From Vitis vinifera (lineage: Eukaryota; Streptophyta; Magnoliopsida; Vitales; Vitaceae), in assembly GCF_030704535.1 (NCBI RefSeq), contig NC_081809.1, positions 947,501 through 1,011,500 of the forward strand: a DNA stretch of 64,000 nt. Reading direction: 5' to 3'. The position numbers and the translations under genes were made by a program. Under the pieces are notes generated by a model. That model did no database searches. It was given only the letters and a program-made list of their open reading frames with translations, and was not told the origin of the DNA. Below, piece after piece: positions 55,301 through 64,000 of the stretch (position 1 is the first letter of the stretch; each line of letters begins with the position of its first letter).

Positions 55301-58300
55301 AGTCAAGTAAGTTTATTTTTGCAATGAATATTAGAGAATTTTCATTTGAACGGTTTGAATGTTGATAGTGAAAATGATGGTGATTAGTGGATGAGAAACT
55401 TTTATTTAATATATTAGTTTTTTTCTATTTCCTTTTTGGTGGAAAAGGAATGATGATGAACCTGAAAAGTTGGAACTATATATATATAGGGGCACCGCCA
55501 GAAATAGGATCCAGAGGAAGCAAAATAAAAGAGATTAGATTCAAGGGGGCAAAAATAAGGTAAAAAGTAAGATTTGGCTCATTGGTAGTATAATTTCTCT
55601 TCAAAACTCGAGGTTGTGAGATCAAAACCTAGTTTTGCATGGTAAATTTTTTATTTTTCAGGGAGGGCATGTGCCCCCTCTAAGCCCCACTTGAATCTGC
55701 TAGTGTGTGTATATATATATATCAATTAATAACACAATAAGTGCACATGCATATTTAGAATTTGGAACTAAAAATCATAGCTAAAAATGGAAGAATATTT
55801 TTGTGGATTATGTGATGAATCGATATATTAAAGTCATATTTTGTTAATGTGAACTTGTCAAAATTTTTACATTCAATGTTTTCATATAATGTGGTATAGT
55901 TTAACTTTTTAGATCCTATTATCTTTCATAAAATTGGCTATATTTCATACTTTCAAAGATACGCACATTTTTTCTATTATTTTTCACTGAAGAGAAAAAC
56001 TTACGACATACAATATGATACCAAACAGAAAAATAAAAAAACGACACACGATGCATTTTACAAGTTAACAACTATGCTCAAAACCATGTCCTATTACATA
56101 CGGTTATGCCACTGAAATATCATAAAGTTGAAATAACAGGTTGCAAACTAAAGTGCTGACAAACAACAACAATGAACAGGTTTCTTATACCAAAAATGAA
56201 GATATCAAAAAACTCCAATCAACAGAAAGGAATCAGGCATACAACATAAGATAGAATAATTTAGCAACACATGTAGTGACAATGAAATGGGATAGATTCA
56301 TAGACAAAAGAAGATGACAAAAAACATCTAGATAATGAAATTAAAATAGAATAGAAAAACAAAAATGAAGAGCAAAGCAAAGAGGAGAAATGAGCCTGCT
56401 ATAATATTAACAAGCGTCACTCTGGCAAAAATAAGATGTAAAGAACCATCCAATGAATGTCAGCCCAAACCGAACCTAGTAGTACATATAACCCTTATTC
56501 CATGCTTATCCAAATTATGAATATAACAGAAAAATGAGTACTAGATGCATTAAGTTGTCTTACAAATTGTATGATGGAACTGCACAATGTGATAGTCGAG
56601 CTATTCCTTTGTGCCGCATAAAATAGTGATGATTTTAGAAATACATTCTTATAAAAGAATATTTAGAAATGCATCCATGTAAACGGGAAGGTCAAACCAC
56701 TTACAGATTCAGTATGACCTGTCAAAGAATGTACCAAACTACCATCAACAGCATTCCAGACGCATATTCTGCAATCTGCATTAAATAACAACAGTATACC
56801 ATTAAAAAATAATAACAACACACAACAAAACTTGTGCCAAAACGACTGCATGCTAGGAGCCTAAAATTCTCTCTAATAAGTTTAAAAAATCTGGCTCCTT
56901 TCAATCATTTGAAAATTTATTTTGGCTAAGGCAAGATCAGCAGCCATTTCTAATCTGGAGTGTCAAAAAAGGAACAAAGGAAGCAACCATATTTGCAGGA
57001 GATCTTGATAGAAACTTCACTTTTGAGTGAAAAATATAATATAATATATATGTATACATATAACAAGAAATTTACCCATAATAGCAGCAAGGACAAAGCG
57101 ATTGTCCAGGCTCCACACAATCATATTAACACCACGAGGAGTTGGAAGAATTCTTTGACGCGGACCTCCTCGTGGGGGTTGAGGAGGCATTGGTGGAGGT
57201 GGAACTTTGAGATGATACGCCCGTGTCCAACGACCAACCTTTCCCTAAACCAAGAGAAGTTAACACATTATTTTTCTTAGAGTTTTAGAATAATCCAAAA
57301 ATGATGGCATCATGAGAAAAGCTTATGATAAGGGATGTTTTTTGAATGACAACAAATTATATAGTAAAAATTAAAGTCATCTGCAAGGAGAATTTACATG
57401 TGATCTGCGTGATCTTGGAATCCATATAATTGCACTGCCATCCCGAGAACAGGTGACTATATTATCATGAGTAAACCTGGAAAATTATAGGTAACATTTA
57501 TATGTCTATAATAATAGATTTTTTTTATTATCAGAATATAATAATAGATCATTACTTGAAGAGGTATTAAAAAATAAAAATAAAAGCAACAACAGAAAAA
57601 GGTAGACCATATAATATAATACTCAAAACAGAAAAAATACAAACATACCAGGAATTTTTGAATTTTGGAACATTCTCTTCCTTCGAGGATTCAGCCACGG
57701 AAAATCTAGATGATACAGCACAACCACTATATGGGAAAGCAGCGTCATATCAGTATACAAAATTTATTCATGATAATTTGGAAACAGAACAGGACGACCT
57801 AACCTGAATTGCACATAATTAACATCATTTTCATGTCCAGATAATATATCCATCTCATGATTTGGTTGGTCAGATTCATCAGGGTTGGATTTACAAGCAT
57901 TCCAGACCTGCAAATGATGAGCTATTGATTACAAGAGAACTTAAATTAATAGCCAAACTTCACTCAGGAAACCAGTATAAATCCAGTGAAGATTGCCAAT
58001 GATTACAGAGAATACATGTCCATTTATTTGTGGAAGAGAAAACAAGCAATAATAAGCAGAAGATGGTACATAAAGTATAACTCAAAGCAGATATCATCAG
58101 ATGTACCCTTGCAAGAGTGTCTGAGCTACCAGTGACAAAGACAGTTCCATTAGCATTGAATGCGCAACAAAATATTTGATGGCTTTGGGGACCATTACTT
58201 GAGGATGGAACATTGTTCTTTCCTGCAACCGTTCCACAATGCCTAAATCAGTTTTTTTTTGTACCCATGAACCAGTCAATTAATCATAAGTAAACATGAA

Positions 58301-58408
58301 TGCAAAAACCAACCAGCTATAGAATCTGGAGGCCTTGGAACGTATATTCGCGGACTGAATTGGGAGTACCTAGCATCCCATATCCTACATGTTCCATCAT
58401 CAGATGAC
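49310..58408 (-). CDS. BRWD/PHIP-like WD40, cryptic-Tudor and bromodomain protein (5' exons beyond window)
   Basis: Plant homologue of BRWD1-3/PHIP chromatin readers. Exons (minus): 58408-58314, 58222-58107, 57907-57804, 57726-57649, 57476-57398, 57244-57076, 56775-56705, 54681-54601, 54518-54448, 53724-53628, 53521-53462, 53108-53054, 52947-52547, 52454-50547, 50425-49853, 49748-49690, 49505-49310. They give 1403 residues in a continuous frame. The first exon present starts inside a WD repeat (SSDDGTCRIWDARYSQFSPR), so the N-terminus and first repeats are missing. WD repeats continue (GSSDTLAR, LSGHENDVN, TCSRDGSAIIW, MDCRICVWNAVDGSL, SAGYDGKTIVWD). A long Ser/Asp-rich, basic-patched linker fills exons 13-14. 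The cryptic-Tudor-like region (RYIPQLGDEVVYLRQGH, then WWKNEGEEDGSWWDG) precedes a single C-terminal bromodomain (FPVPLSLEVIQSRLKNQYYR, then DVKVMLSNAETYF). Animal members have two bromodomains. The likely role is binding modified histones. Confidence 0.93.
55277..56079 (+). repeat. Dispersed repeat, copy 2, in the BRWD-like gene
   Basis: The second copy of the repeat at 45711-46250, in the same genomic orientation and so antisense to the BRWD-like gene. It lies in the intron between exons 56775-56705 and 54681-54601. It is longer because of an insertion at about 55487-55705. Confidence 0.7.
55487..55705. mobile_element. Small hAT-like element nested in dispersed repeat copy 2
   Basis: Right end tgccccctctaagccccact then tgaatctgctagtg; its reverse complement CTAGCAGATTCAAGTGGGG resembles the CAGTGGCGGAGCCAAGTGGG-type ends of common plant hAT elements. 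The left end ggggcaccgccagaaatagg is its decayed counterpart. No such sequence is present at the matching position of copy 1, so it inserted after the copies separated. Confidence 0.45.
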
Positions 58409-59180
58409 CTGCAGAGGAAAAGGAAATGTTACAGAGAAAAACACATAATCGTTGCCCACAGAATCCATGTTATGAAGGTCACAGAATTCATGCTTTCAAC
58501 TGAACAAAGAAGCATGGAATGGGTGGATTTATTAGGGAATTCAAGTTCCAAAATCCAAATACTTCAAAACAGCAGAAGTGATGTAAAAGCACCTGAATAC
58601 GCCTAATCAACCAGGATTGCAAAACTCTAATAATGTAAAGTAGTACAAGGACCATATGTTTACAGGAAACCTTTTTTTCTATTGGAACATGTTAACTGGA
58701 AAATGAGAGCCACCCAATTTTGGAATATGGCTGCAAAGTTGCTAGATCACTTAGGACTAAGACAGAAGTTGCACGCCTCAAGTTTTGGCATTTTAACAAT
58801 TAGCAACCTGATTTTTGAAAGGCCAAAACTTGAGTTAATAGAGAAGATAACATTAGCTTGTTAATACAAATTTCATTACAAGTGAATTTGATCTGCTACC
58901 CTACAAAATTATTTAAAAACAAAAAGGAAAAAGAAAAAAAAAAAAATGCAGGAAATCAGAAAGTAAAACAGAAATAAAGATTCAATTTAAAAAATGATAC
59001 TTGCCTTCAGCTCTATAGCTTAAAAAGATTCAAGACTATCACTGGAAATTGTACATATCGATACACAGACGAGGTACAAGATTATTAATACTCAAATGCA
59101 AGAATTCTAATCCTACATATTGTAAATAGTTGTACTGTATCTTCACTGTTAATGCGTTGAATGTCGATATGTTGATATTA
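58409..59180 (-). other. Left part of the large BRWD-like intron
   Basis: AT-rich intron sequence without a recognised exon, repeat or RNA gene. The missing upstream WD40 exons (the segment usually reading RGH..AVTAIAFSP) were looked for between here and base 64000 and not found, so the intron is inferred to run past the window edge (at least 5.6 kb). Confidence 0.55.
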
Positions 59181-59878
59181 TGCTAGGTCATAAAGTGGGT
59201 ACATTGTTGACTACCTATTTGGGGGCATTTCATTGGGGGCTTTGTTTAGGGTAGGTTTGGTTTGGGGCACTGTAGAGGAGTGGCTCAATGCAAGGTTTGC
59301 ATCTTGGAAAAGGAAATGCCAGCCATGGAGAAGACACACAGCATTAAAAGCACCCCCTCTACCCTACTTATCTAGTTTATCACCTATTTCATAATTCTAT
59401 AGGCAGTTCAACTGAGCCTGAACAAAATTCAGCGTAACTTCCTACGAAGGCAGTAAAAGGATGGCTTCTGTTAAAACCCAGTTTGTTCCCAACAAGGGTT
59501 CACTAGGAAATTGCTAGAGTAGGATAGTTTGGGGAGAGGAAAGTTATTGTAAGTTAAAGGAGGGAAGTTGGTGTTCAAGGGAAAAGGGGGGAAGGCTTAT
59601 CAGATGGTTCTAGAGAAAATTATTGGGAGAAGATGTGATGTCTTCCAAATGACATCTAGTATATCAGTGGGTAATAGTTGAATTTTAATTTGATGAATAG
59701 TGAGGAGGGACTGTATTGAAAGATTGATTCCCATACATGTTTGTTATTGCTGACATTCAAAACGCTGGGCCAGCTACTGTGTGAGGTGAGGAAGGTGGCA
59801 CGAATGGAAACTGAAAAGTTGGTGGAGTTGTTTTCATCTATTGTAGTTCATGCTAGGGTTCAGGATAGGTTGGCATAG
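59180..59878 (+). mobile_element. Degenerate LINE reverse-transcriptase fragment
   Basis: Plus-strand remnant. Pieces such as HKVGTLLTTYLG, GAFHWG, ARFASWKRKCQ and LNKIQRNFLRR, in shifting frames, correspond to the C-terminal part of plant L1-type reverse transcriptases (usual form LPTTYLGLPLGA, KRLA.WKRQYLSKGGR, LEKIQRDFLW). VRKVARMETEKLVELFSS follows further on. It ends where a minus-strand LINE begins. Confidence 0.5.
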
Positions 59879-61345
59879 AATTTTTTTTTCTTGATAGGAA
59901 AACAAAAATATTATTAACAGTGTCTGACAAAAAGAAACTGAAATACATAGGTAATATACAAAGGGCACCAAAACAACCAAGAAAAAGGAGAAAAGGAAAA
60001 CAAAGTAAAAACTTCTCCCCTTTAACTTGAACCCAACCAATCAATTCAAAATTTTCTTTTTAGGTGAAAAATAGCAACAGCAACAGCACCTAATCAAAAG
60101 AGGGATCACCAAAGTAAACAGGGAGTATATAAAGGTGTCAAAAAGGCGCTTTTAGATGGAGAGATTGACAAAAGACACCCCTGTTACATCAACAAAAGTC
60201 CAACCAATCAACAAAATTTAGAATAGACATACAAGTATCCTTTAAAGGTTTTCTTGCCCAAAGCCAAAGAGAGCATAGGAAGGGGTTTCTGAGAGATTGA
60301 ACTGATTGTTCTTCATTGACAAATGTTGTACTATTCATTTCCTTCTAGATGGTCTAAAGTACGCATAAAGCTGCCACCCTCCAAACCTTCATGCGCTTCT
60401 TCCCCTTGAAAGTCCCATGCCAACTTGATAACGTTTCTCTAACTGTAGAAATCATCATCCACTCTACTTTAAACAATGAGAATAATAGGGGCCATAATAT
60501 TCCCATTTCAGGACATGACCAACCAATTCCTCCTCTACTTTACAAAGTTTGCATCTGTTCACCAAGGGTCACCCCCTTCTTTTTAACTGAATAGGAGACA
60601 AAATTCTCCCCCAAACTGCCTTTCTTCTTCAACATGTAATTGACTATTTCACCAAATGAGATTTTTTCTCCTGAGATCCCCCACCCTAACGGAAGTTTCT
60701 CTGAATTTTTTCAAGTCTCGCGCACTTCTTTTTTTTTTTGGATGATACAAAAGGACATATAATATATTGGCAAACTAAACAAAGTAATTTTAATCAATTA
60801 TAGTCTTCCACCCTTTGAAATATATTATCTCTTCCACATAGCAAGCTTTCTAATAAATCTTTCTTCCACAACCTGCCCAATTGCTTGAGCATTAAAAGAA
60901 GCTCCTAGCAGAAGCCCCAAATATGAAGTAGGGAGCTTCCTCATTTTGCATCTCAATAAAGGCCAAATCCTTCCCATTAGGAACCTCCTCTACTAGAATG
61001 AGCTCACTTTTTGTCAAATTAATTTTTAGCCCTGAAACTGCCTCAAAGCACATAAGGATCCAACAAAAACGCCTCATTTACTCTTAAGAAGCATCACAAA
61101 AGATGAGGATATCATTTGCAAACAAAAGGTGGGTCACCTCTACCCCCTCACTGCCCATCCCTAAGGGCCTCCATTGCCAAAATAAATAAATAGGGAGAAA
61201 GAGGATTAACTTGTCTTGATCCCCTGGAACTATGAAAAAGAAACAAACAAGGGTACCATTCACCAACACAAAGAAAGCGATACGAGAATTGTAGGGCTTT
61301 GCACCTTCCATAAACCATTTTTTTATCAAGTCAGCGACTCTTAGT
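59879..61345 (-). mobile_element. 5'-truncated LINE with RT and zf-RVT remnants
   Basis: Minus-strand L1-type element with its 3' end at 59879 (a T-run, then cttgataggaaaac on the plus strand). Reading leftwards from 61330: NSRIAFFVLVNGTL, then EGVEVTHLLFANDILIFCDA (the usual catalytic motif of this family is F-A-D-D; here the second D lies in a FAND change), CFEAVSGLKINLTKSELI, then LWKKDLLESLLCGRDNIFQR, and finally the zinc-binding end (VRETLSSWHGTFKGKKRMK). Stops and frameshifts are present throughout. The T-run at 60730 is internal to the element, because the frame continues on both sides. Confidence 0.8.
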
Positions 61346-61559
61346 ATTTATTGTTTGTTGTTTTATTATACCCGCATTGAACCATGAAAAAAACCAAACA
61401 AGGGCACAATTCACCAGCACCTATCTTTCTTAAGAACTGCTAAGAGGAACTCCCAAAGTCCAACCAATCAATCAAAACAAAAACCAATCAATTAAATTTA
61501 ACAAAGATATGGAATTCCCATCTATGAACTTTCTAACTCACAACCAAAGATCTCAAAAT

Positions 61560-61935
61560 GTCATGTGGATGTCAGAATCGCCAAGATCTACAACAATCTG
61601 ATTAAGGCCAAGAGGAGAAGGAATAGTATATGTAGAGTGTGTCGGGAGAGAATTATTGATCACATTTGATATGGGAAGGCGGACTACCCCATTATTAATC
61701 AAATCCTGGATGGCATTGTGCAAGGCAATGCAACAAAAAATATCATAACCTGCTTATCTAGTGAAAGTTACATTTATCCAAAAATGTGGGGGGGTAAAGG
61801 ACTTAGGAGAGGCTTGAGCACTATAGTTACCAATAATCTTATATCTCAGAGCTTCCTAAAAGTACTATCCAAAGGCATCCCTAGATCAAAATAGAGCCTC
61901 TGTTGTTGTCTAGGAGGATGAGGCTGCACATACTG
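61560..61935 (-). mobile_element. Ty3/gypsy gag-region fragment
   Basis: On the minus strand: QPHPPRQQQRLYFDLGMPLD, then PLPPHFWINVTFTR, AGYDIFCCIALHNAIQDLIN, NGVVRLPIS and NNSLPTHSTY. This matches the pattern of grape-type gypsy polyproteins (LGMPLS.ALRKL, then HDT..C.ALRHAIQDLID.G.V, then NPLP.H). Only this short section remains, with at least one stop. It is a relic between the two LINEs. Confidence 0.6.
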
Positions 61936-62139
61936 AGATTTTTAACTATAAGTTTTAGCTCCAAGGTTCAACCAGTCATGTACTAGCATATATATTTGGT
62001 ATGCATGTGTTTGTGTGCCAATTTTAGAGTTCTAACTTTACAAGCTCATCAAATCCCTCACCCAAAGAGGAAAAAAAGTTTCGGAAAAAGTTTCTTTCTA
62101 CATGATGAGTGTTTTTGTTTTGGACTACTTTATAGCTAT

Positions 62140-64000
62140 GTGATGATGGAAGCTTGGTGTAGAGGCAAGTCAGACATACAAACATCCAAAGTGGGATGGA
62201 GGAGTCAAAAGGAGTTTCGAAAGGTGGAAAGTGTTGGCTTGCAGTAGAATCCAAGACATTCGAAATCTCCATTGAAGTGGTCCGAGGTAAACTGAGAGAA
62301 ACTATTTTGGAAAGGAGCAAAGGCTTTTCCTCTTGGATAAGATTTGGTGAAAAGAGCTTAAGTCTACTGCTGGAAGGTGTGGAAGCTTAGAGGCGAGTCA
62401 AGTTCAAGGCGTTTAAAAGTTTGGGAAGAAGGAGGAAGAAAGTTTAGGTTGGATTGTCGTTCTAATGAGGCTGGTAGGTTTTTACTCTACTCAGTCAGAG
62501 ATGTGGAAGCTAAGAAGTTCTGTCTTGTATTTCCAGAAGGAAAAGGTTTGGTAGGGGGTTGGTTACTGTTGGCTAAGAAGTTAAGGGCTCTTAGGGTCTC
62601 CACTCCAGCTGTGAGGAATAACTTCCCGGCTGTTCCAACCTCTGATAAGGTGAGGAGTAGTGTCAAAGGTTTAGAGAAAGAGTCGGGTTCGTTTGCAGAA
62701 GTAGTGAAAAGAAAGACAGGAGAGTTAGGGGATTCCTTAAGGGTGCACCTAGGGGACCGGGAATTGCTTTGCAGGGAGGAGCAGCTAGGGCGTTGTCTGG
62801 TTGGCTGTTTTGGTGGTAGTCTTGAGTCCGTTCCTCCTCTGCCTTCCTTGAAGAGGTGAGCGGTTGAAAGTTGATTGCTTAAGGGGGATTTAAGAATTTC
62901 CAGGTTGGGTGGGGCCCTTGTGTTATTTGAGTTTGAAAATAAATGGGAAGTTGATATGGTGCTTTTAAGAGGGAGCAAACGATTCAAGAATAAAGAGTTT
63001 ATCTTGCAAAGGTGAGGACCAGAAGTGGGATGTACTTGGAAAGAGAGCCATGCTAAGGAAGTTTGGGTGAGGATTGTAGGACTTCCTCTTCATCTTTGGA
63101 GTAGAGAGGTTTTTAAGAGAATTGGAGAGTGTTGTGGGGGGTTTTGTAGTTGTGGATGAGGAAACTGCTTTCTTTTACCAATTACAGTGGGCTCAGATTT
63201 TGGTTAAAGCTTCGGGGAAGAAATGGCCAGGGTCTCTACAGGTGGTGGCTGGAAATACTAGTTGGGAGCTTAGCCTGTGGTGGGAAGCTTCCCCGCGGGT
63301 GTCTCAGGTAGAGTCAAGTTCCTGGCTGCAGAAGAGAAAAGGGTGTGAGGTTGGGGATGAAGGTGGGGGCAATACATGCGCTGGAGTTAGTGTATGGGAG
63401 CTTCATTTTGAAATTCAAAACAGGGGGTCAGATGTGCAGGTGGAGTGTGGCAGAAGACAAAGGAATGCAAACGATGTAGGGGGTAGGTCAACTCTAGCTC
63501 CTGCAGCGGGCTCTTTAGTGAGTGGGCCTGGGCCCAAGTTTGTTTGCTGGGAGTCTTTAAAAGGGGCAAATGAAATGGATTTAAGAGGTGCAACGAGCTG
63601 GGCTGAGGGCCTTTTTTCCTTAAGTCCTAGGGTTTCGGGCTGGGAAAAGGTTTCAAAGAGGCCTCTTGGGCCTTTGATCCCTGAGGCCCAACCGAGTCTT
63701 TTTGGGGAGCCCTTCCCATCTAGGGCTCCCGCTGACCACGTCGAGGACTCTGCGGGGCTGGAGCAGGAGCTCCTGGCTGTGGAAGGTGCCGACGTTGGGG
63801 GTTCGTCTCTTGGCCGTTTGAAGCTCACTGACGAGGCACTATCGGATGAAGCATTCAGGTATCCCCTTAGCCACAAACTCTCTCTTCTCTCTCTGGGGCC
63901 TGAGGTTTCTTCTTCTTCTACTCCTTTCTTGGGGCCCGATGTTGTTGAGATGGGGACGGAGGGGGCTTCCAGTGGGTTATTTGGGTCAACGGAAGGGGCG
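62140..64000 (+). mobile_element. LINE ORF1 (DUF4283-type), frameshifted, runs off the right edge
   Basis: 5' part of an L1-type LINE on the plus strand. From 62196: MEESKGVSKGGKCWLAVESK, then ISIEVVRGKLRETILERSKG and WIRFGEKSLSLLLEGVEA. A frameshift near 62385 passes the reading to SSRRLKVWEEGGRKFRLDC and RDVEAKKFCLVFPEGKGLVG. After further stops, EVWVRIVGLPLHLWSREVFK and GGFVVVDEETAFF represent the DUF4283 region. The long Ser/Gly/Pro-rich linker (from about 63300) has few stops. Base composition is clearly GC-richer than the host introns, suggesting a fairly recent insertion. Confidence 0.8.

Noticed and set aside
60725-60745. T-run taken as the poly(A) end of a separate nested LINE
   Set aside because: The reverse-transcriptase frame continues on both sides of the run, so it is an internal A-rich stretch of one element.
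62487-63876. Long minus-strand frames at 62.5-63.9 kb
   Set aside because: Antisense to the LINE ORF1 on the plus strand, where the DUF4283 motifs are readable.

Overview
The window is nuclear DNA from a flowering plant. The genes carry many GT-AG introns, the DNA between them is AT-rich, and the encoded proteins are plant-specific versions: a plastid-targeted dihydrolipoyl dehydrogenase, a plastid outer-envelope OEP16 and a plant-type BRWD/PHIP. The LINE and Ty3/gypsy remnants look like those familiar from grapevine, so a Vitis-like dicot is my best guess. That assignment rests on recognition, not on a search. All exon coordinates below were derived by hand from splice sites and reading-frame continuity.

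Layout. (1) 1-3.3 kb, minus strand: 5' part of a hAT-type transposase gene (BED zinc finger, acidic linker, DUF659) that leaves the window on the left, followed upstream by a block of CGCCGAT subterminal-type repeats. (2) 3.8-11.9 kb, minus: complete 15-exon plastidial dihydrolipoyl dehydrogenase gene, 571 aa. (3) 12.1-19.2 kb: AT-rich intergenic DNA with AT microsatellites, several Tourist-like MITEs and one frameshifted coding relic. (4) 19.56-35.66 kb, plus: complete 25-exon gene for PP4 regulatory subunit 3 (SMEK/PSY2 type), 915 aa, with LINE fragments in introns 1 and 6 and a MITE in intron 14. (5) 37.02-39.33 kb, plus: complete 7-exon OEP16-2 gene, 177 aa, with two ABRE-like boxes upstream. 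(6) 41.82-42.61 kb, plus: ZCCHC10-like zinc-knuckle protein, 261 aa, with a spliced leader that carries two upstream ORFs. (7) 44.10-48.22 kb, plus: complete 4-exon RNA polymerase II subunit RPB9, 114 aa. (8) 49.31-58.41 kb, minus: 17 exons of a BRWD/PHIP-like WD40-cryptic Tudor-bromodomain protein whose first exons lie beyond the right edge. (9) 58.4-64 kb: the large intron of that gene (inferred), filled with nested LINE and gypsy remnants in both orientations.

The host genes are ordinary housekeeping or regulatory genes (plastid acetyl-CoA supply, phosphatase targeting, envelope transport, transcription, chromatin reading). They do not form an operon or an obvious joint pathway, and I found no convincing new multi-gene system. 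The points most worth a second look are non-coding: hAT subterminal repeats, MITE families present in several copies, a six-unit repeat in LPD intron 1, hairpin elements on both sides of one LPD exon, a 72-nt alternating purine-pyrimidine tract in RPB9 intron 2, and a dispersed repeat shared by introns of RPB9 and the BRWD-like gene.
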